From contig NZ_QORW01000014.1 in assembly GCF_003574735.1 (NCBI RefSeq), positions 62,001 through 126,000 of the forward strand: 64,000 nt of DNA. Direction: 5' to 3'. This DNA is from Dongia deserti (GTDB lineage Bacteria > Pseudomonadota > Alphaproteobacteria > Dongiales > Dongiaceae). The notes under the pieces were generated by a model. It saw nothing but the letters and a program-made list of their open reading frames with translations. It searched no databases and was not told the DNA's origin. Every line of letters starts with the position of its first letter. Within the stretch, counting starts at the first letter, position 1. The position numbers and the translations under genes were made by a program. Of the stretch, positions 10,357-19,584 are shown in pieces.

Positions 10357-12396
10357 ATGGCCGATCCGTTGTTGCAGCCGTTCCAGCTCAAGCACTTGAC
10401 GCTCCGCAACCGCGTCATCAGCACCTCGCACGAGCCGGCTTATTCCGAGGAGGCGCTGCCCAAGACCCGCTACCGGCTCTATCACGAGGAGAAGGCCCAG
10501 GGCGGCATCGCCATGACCATGATCGGTGGCTCCTCCATCGTGGCACCCGATTCGCCCCAAGCCTTCGGCAATCTCTATGTTGGCAGCGACGCCATTATCC
10601 CCTGGTTCAAGGAGCTGACATCCGGCGTGCACAAATACGGTGCGGCAGCGATGGTCCAGATCACGCATCTTGGCCGCCGCACCTCCTGGGCCAAGGAAAA
10701 TTGGCTGCCGGTCATCGCGCCGTCGCCGGTGCGCGAGCCGGCGCATCGGTCCTTCCCCAAGGAGATGGAGGACTGGGATTTCGAGCGGGTGGTTTCAGCT
10801 TACGGCGCCGCGGCGCGCCGCTGCCGCGAAGGCGGCATGGACGGGATCGAGATCGAATCCTACGGCCACCTGTTCGATGCCTTCTGGTCCCCGAACACCA
10901 ACCAGCGCACGGACGAGTACGGCACCCAGACGCTGGAGAATCGCCTGCGCTTCTCCTTCAACGTGTTGCGCGAGATTCGGCGCCAAGTCGGCGACGACTA
11001 CATCGTCGGCCTGCGCATGGTGGCGGACGAGACCATCGAGAACGGCCTCACCAGGAAGGATGGCCTCGAAATTGCGCAGCGCATGGCGGAAAGCGGCCTG
11101 ATCGACTTCATCAACGTGATCCAGGGCTACATCGGCAGTGACGAATCGATCTCCCACGTCATCCCCGGTATGGGCACGCCCGCCGGCCCGCATCTCGACC
11201 TCGCGCGCGAAGTGCGGCAGCTGGTGAAGCTGCCGGTGATGCAGGCCGCGCGCGTCAACGATGTCGCGACCGCGCGGCACGCGATCAGTTCCGGCGCGGT
11301 CGACCTCATCGGCATGACGCGCGCGCACATGGCTGACCCCCACATCGTCGCCAAGATCCTGCGCGGCGAGGAGCAACGCATCCGGCCCTGCGTCGGCGCC
11401 GGCTACTGCATCGACCGCCTCTACCAGGGGATGGAGGCCCTGTGCCTGCACAACCCGGCCACCAGCCGCGAACAGACCGTGCCCCACGTCATCTCGCCTA
11501 CCACGGGTGCCAAGAAGAAGGTGGTGGTGGTCGGCGCCGGTCCCGCAGGCCTGGAAGCGGCGCGCGTCAGCGCCGCGCGCGGGCACAAGGTCGTGTTGTT
11601 CGAGGCCGCCGACAAGCCGGGCGGTCAAATCCTCCTCGCTGCGAAATTGCAGCGCCGGCGCGAGATCATCGGCATCGTCGACTGGCTGGCGGCGGAGATA
11701 GAGCAACTCGGCGTCGATTGCCGTTACAACGCCTATGCCGAGGCGCCGGAGGTGCTGGCGGAGGCTCCGGACATCGTGGTGATCGCGACCGGCGGCCTAC
11801 CCTTCGCCGGCCGCCTCAAGTTCGGCGCGGAGCTCGCAACCAGTCCATGGGATGTGCTGGCCGGCCAGGTGCCGGTCGCGCCGGAGGTCCTCGTGTTCGA
11901 CGACCACGGCGCGCATGAAGGCCTGACCCTGGCAGAGTTCGTCGTCGATCACGGCGGCAAGCTGGAGTACGTCTCTCCGGAACGCGCCGCCGGTGTCGAT
12001 GTCGGCGGGATCAACTACCCCGCCTATTTCAAGAAGCTCTACGCCGCCAAGACGGCCTTCACCCTTAACCACCGCCTCAAAGGCATAAGGCGCGACGGCA
12101 ACAAGCTGGTGGCGGTCCTCACCAACGACTACGACAAGTCGGAGACCGAGCGTCGCACCGACCAGGTGATTGCCGAGCACGGCACCTTGCCTGCGGCCGA
12201 GATCTATTTCGCCCTCAAGGAGCAATCCTCCAACCGCGGCGAGATCGACATCGACGTCCTGATCGCCAACCGGCCGCAGACTCTAGTCCGGAACCGGGAC
12301 GGTCGCTTCCAGCTCTTCCGGGTCGGCGACGCGGTCAGCAGCCGCAACATCCACGCCGCGATCTACGACTCGCTCCGGCTCTGCCTCCAGTTTTGA
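10357..12396 (+). CDS. NADH:flavin oxidoreductase / N-methylproline demethylase-like two-domain flavoenzyme
   Basis: A 679-residue protein of the 2,4-dienoyl-CoA reductase / trimethylamine dehydrogenase class. An old-yellow-enzyme FMN barrel (about residues 5-340) carries [19 protein letters not shown] and [20 protein letters not shown]. An Fe-S segment follows, with Cys residues in [25 protein letters not shown]. The C-terminal half is a FAD/NAD(P) reductase domain starting [21 protein letters not shown]. The overall pattern resembles N-methylproline (stachydrine pathway) demethylases more than dienoyl-CoA reductase, but the substrate is unproven. ATG 10357 has GGGAGAA ten bases upstream, preferable to the TTG at 10348. 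It is transcribed divergently from the leucine operon. Confidence 0.82.
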   Translation: MADPLLQPFQLKHLTLRNRVISTSHEPAYSEEALPKTRYRLYHEEKAQGGIAMTMIGGSSIVAPDSPQAFGNLYVGSDAIIPWFKELTSGVHKYGAAAMVQITHLGRRTSWAKENWLPVIAPSPVREPAHRSFPKEMEDWDFERVVSAYGAAARRCREGGMDGIEIESYGHLFDAFWSPNTNQRTDEYGTQTLENRLRFSFNVLREIRRQVGDDYIVGLRMVADETIENGLTRKDGLEIAQRMAESGLIDFINVIQGYIGSDESISHVIPGMGTPAGPHLDLAREVRQLVKLPVMQAARVNDVATARHAISSGAVDLIGMTRAHMADPHIVAKILRGEEQRIRPCVGAGYCIDRLYQGMEALCLHNPATSREQTVPHVISPTTGAKKKVVVVGAGPAGLEAARVSAARGHKVVLFEAADKPGGQILLAAKLQRRREIIGIVDWLAAEIEQLGVDCRYNAYAEAPEVLAEAPDIVVIATGGLPFAGRLKFGAELATSPWDVLAGQVPVAPEVLVFDDHGAHEGLTLAEFVVDHGGKLEYVSPERAAGVDVGGINYPAYFKKLYAAKTAFTLNHRLKGIRRDGNKLVAVLTNDYDKSETERRTDQVIAEHGTLPAAEIYFALKEQSSNRGEIDIDVLIANRPQTLVRNRDGRFQLFRVGDAVSSRNIHAAIYDSLRLCLQF

Positions 12397-12464
12397 CCCT
12401 TCTGGGCACGCGGTCTTTGAGGGCGGCTTGACGGCGCCTCCCGCGGCACCGCAGTGTCGGGCCC

Positions 12465-12902
12465 ATGAACAAGCCATTCCCCGGAACCCCGATCACGGCC
12501 GACGATCAGACGCTGATCGGCACCGCCAAGACCCTCATCGAGCAGCGCTACCTCGAGAACCGCCACCACATCGCCAGCGCGGTCCGGGGCGCGTCCGGCC
12601 GGGTCTACACCGGCCTGCACCTCGACACCTATGTCGGCCGCGCCTCGGTCTGCGCCGAGGCGGTCGCACTTGGCGCGGCCATGGCCGGCGGGGAAAAGGG
12701 CATCGCGGCCATCGTCTCCGTCCGCCACCCCCGCCCGCGGGAGCAGCACCAGGACTGCAAGGTAGTCTCCCCCTGCGGGATCTGCCGGGAGATGCTGACG
12801 GACTTCGCGCCTGGGGCGGCCGTCATCCTGATGCGCGACGATGTCCACGTCCGAGTCCCGGTTGAGGAGTTGCTGCCCGCCAAGTATCGGCGGCATCCCT
12901 AG
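12465..12902 (+). CDS. Cytidine deaminase-fold zinc hydrolase (blasticidin-S deaminase-like)
   Basis: A 145-residue protein with the two-part zinc site of the cytidine deaminase superfamily. These are SVCAEAVALG (Cys63 zinc ligand, Glu65 proton shuttle) and SPCGICREM (Cys104 and Cys107). The single-domain length and HLDTYVGRASVCAE spacing resemble the blasticidin-S deaminase / small CDA branch rather than classic Cdd. It may act on cytidine or on another cyclic amidine, and the sequence does not decide. It sits alone between two unrelated genes, 68 bases after the flavoenzyme. I see no resistance-island context. Confidence 0.8.
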   Translation: MNKPFPGTPITADDQTLIGTAKTLIEQRYLENRHHIASAVRGASGRVYTGLHLDTYVGRASVCAEAVALGAAMAGGEKGIAAIVSVRHPRPREQHQDCKVVSPCGICREMLTDFAPGAAVILMRDDVHVRVPVEELLPAKYRRHP

Positions 12903-13002
12903 GCCACCTGCGACAATCCCCGCCATTTTTCGGCTGCCAATCGGGGCCGCCAAGAGCTATGGTCCGCGCCGGAATTTGAGAGGCGAGAGGCCCGCAACCC
13001 CC

Positions 13003-14067
13003 GTGTCCTACGTCCAGACCGCACCCATCGGCGCAACCGCCGCGCGGCCGGCCACGGCCGACCGCGCCGTTGGCCTCTGGCTGCTGGCCTTGGCCGGCAT
13101 GGTGCTGGTGCAGGTGATGCTGGGCGCCATCACGCGCCTGACCGATTCCGGCCTCTCCATCATGGAATGGCAGCCGATCATGGGTGCGATTCCGCCCTTG
13201 AATGACGCCGAGTGGCACCGGGTCTTCGCCCTCTACCAGCAGATAGCCGAGTACCAGCAGGTCAATGCCAGCATGACCCTGGAGGGGTTCAAGTCCATTT
13301 TCTGGTGGGAATATGTCCACCGGCTGTGGGGGCGGCTGATCGGTGTCGCCTTCCTGCTGCCGTTCCTGTGGTTCTGGGTCCGGGGTCAGATGCGTGGTCG
13401 GACGAAGCGCCTGCTGGCGATCTTCGTCCTGGGCGGCCTGCAGGGCCTGGTGGGCTGGATCATGGTGGCGAGCGGCTTTGCCGACCGCACCGACGTCAGC
13501 CAGTATCGTCTGGTCGCGCATCTGCTGCTCGCCTTGGTGATCTATGCCGCGCTGCTGTGGAGCGCCCTCGACCTGCTCTCTCCAGCCCGCGTGTCCATGG
13601 ATCATCGGCTCCTGCGCCGGCACGGCCGGATCATGATGGCGGTCATCACGCTGGAGATCGCGATCGGCGGCTTCGTCGCCGGCCTCGATGGCGGGTTCGT
13701 CTACAATAACTTCCCGATGATGGGTGATCACTGGATCGCGCCGGACCTGTTCTTCCAGTCCCCCTGGTGGGTGAACTTCTTCGAGAATCCGGTGACGGCG
13801 CAATTCCTGCATCGTCTCGTCGCCGGCTTTGTCGCCATCGCGCTGATCTCGCTGGTGGTGCGCGCGCGTCGCGCCGAGCTTGATGAAGGCCTGAAGCGGC
13901 GCTTCTACTATCTGCCCTTCGGCCTGCTGGGCCAGGCGGCACTCGGCATCGCTACCTTGATGCTGGTGGTGCCGCTGCCGCTGGCGGTGGCGCATCAGGC
14001 CGGCGGGTTCATCCTGTTCTCGCTTGGCCTCTACGCGCTGCATGGCCTGCGCCGCGCGAAGGCGTAG
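13003..14067 (+). CDS. ctaA: Heme A synthase (CtaA/Cox15 family)
   Basis: An integral membrane mono-oxygenase turning the heme O C8 methyl into the formyl of heme A for cytochrome aa3 oxidase. About eight membrane spans are visible. Heme-ligand histidine motifs lie in EYVHRLWGRLIG, RLVAHLLLALV, FLHRLVAGFVA and VAHQAGG. ITRLTDSGLSIMEWQPIMGAIPP is the diagnostic first loop. The open frame extends upstream, but the plausible start is GTG 13003, with GCGAGAGG about 12 bases before it, giving 354 residues, normal for the alphaproteobacterial form. The start is uncertain by a few codons. The next gene starts seven bases later. Confidence 0.92.
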   Translation: MSYVQTAPIGATAARPATADRAVGLWLLALAGMVLVQVMLGAITRLTDSGLSIMEWQPIMGAIPPLNDAEWHRVFALYQQIAEYQQVNASMTLEGFKSIFWWEYVHRLWGRLIGVAFLLPFLWFWVRGQMRGRTKRLLAIFVLGGLQGLVGWIMVASGFADRTDVSQYRLVAHLLLALVIYAALLWSALDLLSPARVSMDHRLLRRHGRIMMAVITLEIAIGGFVAGLDGGFVYNNFPMMGDHWIAPDLFFQSPWWVNFFENPVTAQFLHRLVAGFVAIALISLVVRARRAELDEGLKRRFYYLPFGLLGQAALGIATLMLVVPLPLAVAHQAGGFILFSLGLYALHGLRRAKA

Positions 14068-14073
14068 TCGCCC

Positions 14074-15138
14074 ATGAGCGAAGCCGAGGCACCAGAGCTC
14101 GAACGGCTGCCGGTGTCGGTGATCACCGGCTTCCTGGGCTCGGGCAAGACGACGCTCCTCAAGAACCTGCTGCTGCAGCCGGACATGGCGGACACCGCCG
14201 TGGTGATCAACGAGTTCGGCGAGATCGGGCTCGACCACTTGCTGGTCGAGGAGGCGAAGGAAGACACCATCCTGATGTCGTCGGGCTGCCTGTGCTGCTC
14301 GATCCGCGGCGACCTGATCGATACGCTGCGCCGGCTCTACAAGCGGCGCGAGCGGGGCGAGGTGCCGCGCTTCAAGCGCTTGGTGATCGAGACGACCGGC
14401 CTCGCCGATCCCGCGCCGATCCTGCAGACCCTGATCGGCGATCCCTTGCTCAGCGCCTTCTATCGGCTGGACGGGGTCGTTACCACGGTCGATGCCGTCA
14501 ACGGCATGAGCCAACTCGACCGCCAGTTCGAATCGGTGAAGCAGGCGGCGGTGGCAGACCGACTTGTCTTGACCAAGATCGATCTGGCCGATGCCGATCA
14601 TCGCAAGGCGCTGGAGGCACGCCTGCGGGGCTTGAATCCCGCGGCGTCTTTGTTGCCAGTCGCACACGGGGCTGTAGCGGCGGAACAATTGTTCAATGCG
14701 GGCCTCTACAATCCCGCCGAAAAAAGCCCCGATGTGTCGCGCTGGCTGAAGGAAGAGGCCTACGCCGAGGCACAGGCTGATCATCACAACGGCCATGATC
14801 ACCACGACCATGGTCATGCCAACGACGTGAACCGCCATGACGATCATATCCGCGCCTTCTGCCTGACCTATGATCGCCCGATCGACTGGGACAAGTTCGT
14901 CAACTGGATCGAGATGCTGATCACGATGCGCGGTGCGGATCTGCTGCGGATCAAAGGCATTCTCGACGTCGCCGGATCGGATGTGCCGGTTGCGATCCAC
15001 GGCATTCAACATCTGTTCCATCCGCCCGCCGTGCTGCCGGGCTGGACCGGAGAGGATCGGCGCTCGCGCATCGTCTTCATCACGCGCGATCTGGAGCGTA
15101 CGTGGCTCGAGCAATCCATGGCGGAGTTCCTGGCCTAA
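14074..15138 (+). CDS. CobW/COG0523 (G3E) GTPase, putative metallochaperone
   Basis: A 354-residue G3E-family GTPase. Walker A is GFLGSGKTTLLK (from residue 19), the metal-binding signature GCLCCS is at residues 71-76, and the guanine motif is LTKID. A histidine-rich linker (residues ~235-255, several HH and HDHHDHGH) separates the GTPase from the C-terminal CobW_C domain. This is the COG0523 layout used for delivering zinc or another transition metal to client proteins. The gene starts seven bases after heme A synthase, so the two are probably co-transcribed. Client and metal are not visible, and no Zur-like box was recognised. Confidence 0.85.
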   Translation: MSEAEAPELERLPVSVITGFLGSGKTTLLKNLLLQPDMADTAVVINEFGEIGLDHLLVEEAKEDTILMSSGCLCCSIRGDLIDTLRRLYKRRERGEVPRFKRLVIETTGLADPAPILQTLIGDPLLSAFYRLDGVVTTVDAVNGMSQLDRQFESVKQAAVADRLVLTKIDLADADHRKALEARLRGLNPAASLLPVAHGAVAAEQLFNAGLYNPAEKSPDVSRWLKEEAYAEAQADHHNGHDHHDHGHANDVNRHDDHIRAFCLTYDRPIDWDKFVNWIEMLITMRGADLLRIKGILDVAGSDVPVAIHGIQHLFHPPAVLPGWTGEDRRSRIVFITRDLERTWLEQSMAEFLA

Positions 15139-15355
15139 GGCTCGAACTGCGTTTCCAGAACACAATCCGTTTCAGGATTTTACATTTAACTTGCGGCAGG
15201 CTACCGTTCGGCGCTTGGTCAGGGTTCGGCGCGGCTCCATGCATCCATCGTTCATGTGCCTCGCTGCCGCCTTGTCCGGCCAAGGATCCCGTCCCACCAC
15301 TGCGGATCCGTCGTCGAGTTTCCAACGGGGAAAAAACTCTAGGAGGCAACGCAAC

Positions 15356-16516
15356 ATGTCTCAACGTAGCAAGCTGACGGCAACCGTCACGGCCGTGGCC
15401 TTCGTCCTGGCTGGCCAGGCGGCCAGCGCCGACATGGTGACGAGCATCGGTCAGGGCGAGGGCGAAGTCTCGATCGTGGCCTGGCCGGGTTACATCGAGC
15501 GCGGCGAATCCGATCCCGCTTACGACTGGGTAACCGGCTTCGAGAAAGAGACCGGCTGCAAGGTGACAGTGAAGACCGCCGGCAGCTCCGACGAGATGGT
15601 CTCGCTGATGAATGCCGGCGGCTTTGATCTGGTGACCGCTTCGGGCGATGCCAGCCTGCGGTTAATTGCCGGCAAGACCGTGCAGGAGATCAACATCTCG
15701 CTCATCAAGGATTGGAGCAAGATCGACCCCAATCTGCAGAGCGCGGTCTGGCACACGGTCGGCGGCAAGCATTACGGCGTGCCGTGGCAGTGGGGCGCCA
15801 ACGTCCTCATGTACAATGCCGACGTGTTCGAGAACGCGCCGCAAAGCTGGTCGGTGGTGTTCGAGGAGCAGATGCTGCCCGACGGAAAGTCCAACAAGGG
15901 CCGCGTGCAGGCCTATTACGGGCCGATCTATGTGGCCGACGCTGCGCTGTATCTCAAGACCAACAATCCGTCGCTCGGCATCACCGATCCTTACGCACTC
16001 ACGAAGCCGCAGTTCGATGCCGCCATCGACCTGCTGCGCCAGCAGCGCAAGATCGTGAACAAATACTGGGGCGACGCGGCGGCGCAGGTTGACGATTTCA
16101 CCTCCGAAGGCGTCGTCGCCTCGACCTCTTGGCCATACCAGGTCAACACCCTGCGTGACGCCGGCAAGATCAAAATCGGCTCCACGATTCCGAAAGAAGG
16201 CGCCACCGGCTGGGCCGATACCACGATGATGCACGCTCAGGCGCCGCACCCGAACTGCGCCTACATGTGGCTCAACCACTCGCTGTCGAACAATGCCCAG
16301 GCCGGCACCGCCGCCTGGTTCGGCAGCGTCCCCGCCGTGCCCGCGGCCTGCCAGGACCCCATCCTGACGGAGCAGGGCTGCAAGACCAACGGCATCCAGA
16401 ATTTCAAGCGCATCTATTTCTGGAAGACACCGGTGCGCGACTGCGGAGGCGGCCGGGAGTGCGTGTCCTATCGCGACTGGGTGGCTGCCTATCAGGCGGT
16501 GCAAAGCGGAAGCTGA
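15356..16516 (+). CDS. Spermidine/putrescine-type ABC transporter, periplasmic binding protein
   Basis: A 386-residue extracellular solute-binding protein of the PotD/PotF group. A Sec signal peptide covers about residues 1-25, cut after ASA. The mature part starts with the segment VSIVAWPGYIERGE, typical of polyamine-binding proteins, then FEKETGCKVTVKTAGSSDEM. GTG and ATG starts further upstream are ignored because ATG 15356 has a perfect AGGAGG nine bases before it. It is the first gene of the importer operon. The 217-base leader (15139-15355) contains an AT-rich stretch around 15172-15190 that could hold the promoter. A strong hairpin follows the stop, suggesting higher expression than the rest of the operon. 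Confidence 0.9.
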   Translation: MSQRSKLTATVTAVAFVLAGQAASADMVTSIGQGEGEVSIVAWPGYIERGESDPAYDWVTGFEKETGCKVTVKTAGSSDEMVSLMNAGGFDLVTASGDASLRLIAGKTVQEINISLIKDWSKIDPNLQSAVWHTVGGKHYGVPWQWGANVLMYNADVFENAPQSWSVVFEEQMLPDGKSNKGRVQAYYGPIYVADAALYLKTNNPSLGITDPYALTKPQFDAAIDLLRQQRKIVNKYWGDAAAQVDDFTSEGVVASTSWPYQVNTLRDAGKIKIGSTIPKEGATGWADTTMMHAQAPHPNCAYMWLNHSLSNNAQAGTAAWFGSVPAVPAACQDPILTEQGCKTNGIQNFKRIYFWKTPVRDCGGGRECVSYRDWVAAYQAVQSGS

Positions 16517-16547
16517 TCGCTTTGCTCCAGCCGGACTTGATCTAACC

Positions 16548-16573
16548 GGGGCGGATCGGCGACGATCCGCCCC
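16548..16573 (+). promoter_or_regulatory. Perfect 11-bp hairpin with GCGA tetraloop between binding-protein and ATPase genes
   Basis: GGGGCGGATCG (16548-16558) pairs without mismatch with CGATCCGCCCC (16563-16573). The loop GCGA is a GNRA tetraloop. No T-run follows, so it is more likely an mRNA 3'-end stabiliser or partial terminator than a full stop. Such a hairpin after the binding-protein cistron is a known way to give excess binding protein over membrane components. Confidence 0.75.
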
Positions 16574-16609
16574 GACTCTATCCACCTGGTCCCAACTCAC
16601 ATCGAAGCG

Positions 16610-17635
16610 ATGCCCCAGACCTCGATCGCCGTGTCCTTCCGCGCCGTGTCGCGCCACTACGGCGCGGTCAAGGCGGTCGATGACGTCAGCTTCGATATCC
16701 TCGACGGCGAGTTCTTCGCCATGCTGGGGCCATCCGGCTCGGGCAAGACCACCTGCCTGCGCCTGATTGCCGGCTTCGAGCAGCCGACCAGCGGCGTGGT
16801 GACGATCCATGGGCAGGACATGGCCGGCGTCCCGCCCTATGACCGCGACGTCAACACCGTATTCCAGGACTATGCGCTCTTCCCCCACATGAACGTGGCG
16901 GAGAATGTCGCCTACGGTCTCATGATCAAGAAAGTATCAGCGGCGGAGCGCGCCAAGCGCGCGGAGGAGATGCTGGCGATGGTGAAGCTCGCCGGCTTCG
17001 GCGTGCGCAAACCCTCGCAATTGTCCGGCGGCCAGCGGCAGCGCGTGGCACTGGCGCGCGCGCTCGTGAACCGGCCGAGCGTGCTGCTGCTGGACGAGCC
17101 GCTGGGCGCGCTCGATCTTAAGCTGCGCGAGCAGATGCAAGTGGAGCTGAAGGCGATCCAGCGCCAGGTCGGCATCACCTTTATCTACGTGACCCACGAC
17201 CAGGGCGAGGCGCTGTCCATGAGCGATCGCGTTGCCGTGTTCAATCAGGGCAAGGTCGAGCAGATCGCCTCGCCCGCCGAGCTCTACGAAAATCCCAAGA
17301 CCGAGTTCGTCGCCGGCTTTGTCGGCGTCAGCAATCTGCTGCAGGGCGAAGCAGCCGCCGCCGTGACCGGCGCTGCGCGCGCCTGCTCGATCCGCCCGGA
17401 GAAGATCCATCTGGCGCCCGCCGGCAGCGCCACGCCTGATAACGCCATGACGATCGAGGGCGAGGTGGAAAGCCTGCTCTATCTCGGCGCCAACACCCGC
17501 TTCGACATCCGCCTCCCCGGCGGCGGCCACCTCGCCGTCATGCAGCAGAACCGCGGCACCCACTACGCCCCCGAGTTGGGCACGAAGGTCACGCTCTGGT
17601 GGGACCGCCGGCATTTGATGACGTTCGCAGGGTGA
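16610..17635 (+). CDS. Spermidine/putrescine-type ABC transporter, ATP-binding protein (PotA-like)
   Basis: A 341-residue importer ATPase. Walker A is GPSGSGKTT, the Q-loop lies in [13 protein letters not shown], the signature is [15 protein letters not shown], Walker B is [11 protein letters not shown], and the H-loop is [10 protein letters not shown]-terminal TOBE domain (from about residue 240) with [11 protein letters not shown] completes the PotA/CysA type. It energises uptake through the two permeases downstream. It is separated from the binding-protein gene by a hairpin and from the first permease by a GC-rich repeat, so the operon has two internal secondary-structure blocks. Confidence 0.95.
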   Translation: MPQTSIAVSFRAVSRHYGAVKAVDDVSFDILDGEFFAMLGPSGSGKTTCLRLIAGFEQPTSGVVTIHGQDMAGVPPYDRDVNTVFQDYALFPHMNVAENVAYGLMIKKVSAAERAKRAEEMLAMVKLAGFGVRKPSQLSGGQRQRVALARALVNRPSVLLLDEPLGALDLKLREQMQVELKAIQRQVGITFIYVTHDQGEALSMSDRVAVFNQGKVEQIASPAELYENPKTEFVAGFVGVSNLLQGEAAAAVTGAARACSIRPEKIHLAPAGSATPDNAMTIEGEVESLLYLGANTRFDIRLPGGGHLAVMQQNRGTHYAPELGTKVTLWWDRRHLMTFAG

Positions 17636-17669
17636 GAGCGGCGATGTACGAAGCGCTTACCCCCCTCTT

Positions 17670-17800
17670 TCACCCCGGACAGTCGACGCGCGCGCCAGCG
17701 CGCGGCGATCTGATCCGGGGCCTATGCGATTTAGCCGGAACACTGATGGGCCACATGGGCCCCGGCTCCGCGCCCCTGCGGGGCTCGGCCGGGATGACAG
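17670..17800. repeat. Long palindromic intergenic repeat, family A, copy 1
   Basis: The gap between the ATPase and the first permease is almost filled by this element. The right end CGGCCGGGATGACAG matches the right ends of the elements at 27054-27165 and 42555-42659. The left end TCACCCCGG pairs with CCGGGATGA with one mismatch. Inside are smaller GC-rich pairs (CGCGCGC stretches; GGGGC around 17716 and 17777). It lies inside a likely transcript and may affect expression of the permeases. Confidence 0.7.
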
Positions 17801-17816
17801 AGTGGAGTGTGGCGCC

Positions 17817-18758
17817 ATGACTGCTGCCACCCTCGCCCCCAGCTTCACCAGCCGCCTCTCCACCTACTTCTACCTGCGGCCCAATCTGTTGCTGGCTGTG
17901 TTCCTGCTGCCGCCATTGCTGTGGCTGGGCGTCGTCTATCTCGGCTCGTTGTTCGCGCTCCTGGCGCAGAGCTTTTTCCAGCTCGACGATTTCACCGGGC
18001 AGGTCGTGTACGAGCCGACGCTCGACAATTACGGGCGCCTGTTGAGTGCGGTCAATCTCTCGATCATCGGCCGCACGCTCGGCATGGCAACCGTCGTCAC
18101 CATCATCAGCGGCATCATCGCCTTTCCGATCGCCTACTACATGGCGCGCTACGCGACAGGCAAGACCAAGGCGCTGTTCTATGTCGCGGTCATGCTGCCG
18201 CTCTGGTCGAACTACCTGGTGCGCGTCTATTCCTGGCGGCTGATCCTGGCCAAGGAGGGCGTGATCCATTGGGCCTTCAATGAGCTCGGGTTGGGCTGGC
18301 TGCTGGACTGGATCCTGTCGCAGGAGTACCTGCCGGCGTTGCAAGGCTCCTCGCTCTCGACCTCCTACATCGGCACCTGCATTACCTTCGTCTACATCTG
18401 GCTGCCCTACATGATCCTGCCGCTGCAGGCGGCGCTGGAGCGCGTGCCGCGCTCCTTCATCGAGGCGTCCAGCGATCTCGGCGCCAAGCCCAGCCAGACC
18501 TTCCGCAAGGTGATTTTCCCGCTCGCCATTCCCGGCGTTGCGGCGGGCTCGATCTTCACCTTCTCGCTCACCCTCGGCGACTACATCATCCCGCAGCTGA
18601 TCGGCTCCTCTCGGCCCTTCATCGGCCAGGCGGTCTATCAGTTCCAGGGGACGGCCGGCGACATCCCGATGGCTGCCGCCTTCGCGATGGCGCCGATCAT
18701 CATCATGGCGGTCTATCTCTCCATCGCCAAACGGTTCGGAGCCTTCGATGCGCTCTAA
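17817..18758 (+). CDS. Spermidine/putrescine-type ABC transporter permease 1 (PotB-like)
   Basis: A 313-residue inner-membrane protein with about six membrane spans. The EAA loop that contacts the ATPase is visible in [20 protein letters not shown]. The first span begins near residue 25 ([20 protein letters not shown]). I chose ATG 17817, preceded by GGAG nine bases upstream, over in-frame codons that lie in the repeat. Its 3' end overlaps the second permease start by 11 bases, so the two are translationally coupled and should form the channel heterodimer. Confidence 0.93.
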   Translation: MTAATLAPSFTSRLSTYFYLRPNLLLAVFLLPPLLWLGVVYLGSLFALLAQSFFQLDDFTGQVVYEPTLDNYGRLLSAVNLSIIGRTLGMATVVTIISGIIAFPIAYYMARYATGKTKALFYVAVMLPLWSNYLVRVYSWRLILAKEGVIHWAFNELGLGWLLDWILSQEYLPALQGSSLSTSYIGTCITFVYIWLPYMILPLQAALERVPRSFIEASSDLGAKPSQTFRKVIFPLAIPGVAAGSIFTFSLTLGDYIIPQLIGSSRPFIGQAVYQFQGTAGDIPMAAAFAMAPIIIMAVYLSIAKRFGAFDAL

Positions 18759-19581
18759 GGCTCTCGCAGCGGATCGCGCAACGCCGCGCGCCAATGCCGG
18801 CCTACGCGCCGCCGCCTGGTTCGCGGTGCTGTTCCTGAATCTGCCGATCCTCTTCATCGTGCTCTACGGCTTCACCACTGACGATCAGAGCTATTCCTTC
18901 CCGCCGCCCGGCCTCACCACGCGCTGGTTCGGCGTCGCCTTTGGGCGGGCGGATCTGTGGAGCGCCTTGTGGCTGTCGGTCTCGGTCGCCTTCATTGCCA
19001 TGATCGCGGCCTTGATCCTTGGCACGCTTGCGGCGGCGGCAATGTACCGCTTCAGCTTCTTCGGCAAGGAATCGATCACCCTGCTGATCCTGCTGCCGAT
19101 CGCGCTGCCAGGCATCGTGACCGGCATCTCGCTGCGCGCGGCCTTCGATCTGGCGGACATTCCCTTCAGCTATTGGACCATCGTGGCCGGCCACGCGACC
19201 TTCTGCATCGTGGTGGTCTACAACAACGCGATCGCGCGCCTGCGCCGCTCATCGCCGGCGCTGATCGAGGCCTCGATGGATCTCGGCGCCAATTCGCTGC
19301 AGACCTTTCGCCATGTGATCCTGCCGAACCTGGCGACGGCCTTGCTCGCCGGCGGCATGCTGGCCTTTGCTCTGTCGTTCGACGAGATCATCGTGACTAC
19401 CTTCACCGCGGGCCAGCAGACGACCCTGCCGATCTGGATGTTCCGGGAACTGGTCCGCCCGCACCAGCGCCCGGTCACCAACGTCGCCGCCATCATCGTG
19501 ATGGTGATCACCTTCGGGCCGATCCTCGTGGCCTACTATCTGACCCGGGACACGCAGGACGTGGCTGGCAGCGGGAAGTAG
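18748..19581 (+). CDS. Spermidine/putrescine-type ABC transporter permease 2 (PotC-like)
   Basis: A 277-residue permease with about six spans. Its EAA loop is [22 protein letters not shown], shown here by its first and last residues: L...[10 protein letters not shown] and TFRHVILP. It overlaps the first permease by 11 bases. The last cistron of the importer, it ends three bases before the stop of the convergent sulfite-oxidase-like gene, leaving no room for a dedicated terminator. Substrate class (polyamine) is inferred from the binding protein and from nearby polyamine genes. Confidence 0.93.
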   Translation: MRSKALAADRATPRANAGLRAAAWFAVLFLNLPILFIVLYGFTTDDQSYSFPPPGLTTRWFGVAFGRADLWSALWLSVSVAFIAMIAALILGTLAAAAMYRFSFFGKESITLLILLPIALPGIVTGISLRAAFDLADIPFSYWTIVAGHATFCIVVVYNNAIARLRRSSPALIEASMDLGANSLQTFRHVILPNLATALLAGGMLAFALSFDEIIVTTFTAGQQTTLPIWMFRELVRPHQRPVTNVAAIIVMVITFGPILVAYYLTRDTQDVAGSGK

Positions 19582-19584
19582 CGC

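Noticed and set aside
12823-15165. Long open frame on the minus strand (780 codons)
   Set aside because: It runs antisense through heme A synthase and the COG0523 GTPase, both with complete motifs. Its translation is low-complexity and without a domain. High GC keeps antisense frames open.
15165-15192. AATCC...GGATT hairpin after the COG0523 GTPase as a terminator
   Set aside because: The stem is only five AT-rich pairs with a six-base loop and no clear T-run; the AT-rich stretch may equally be a promoter.
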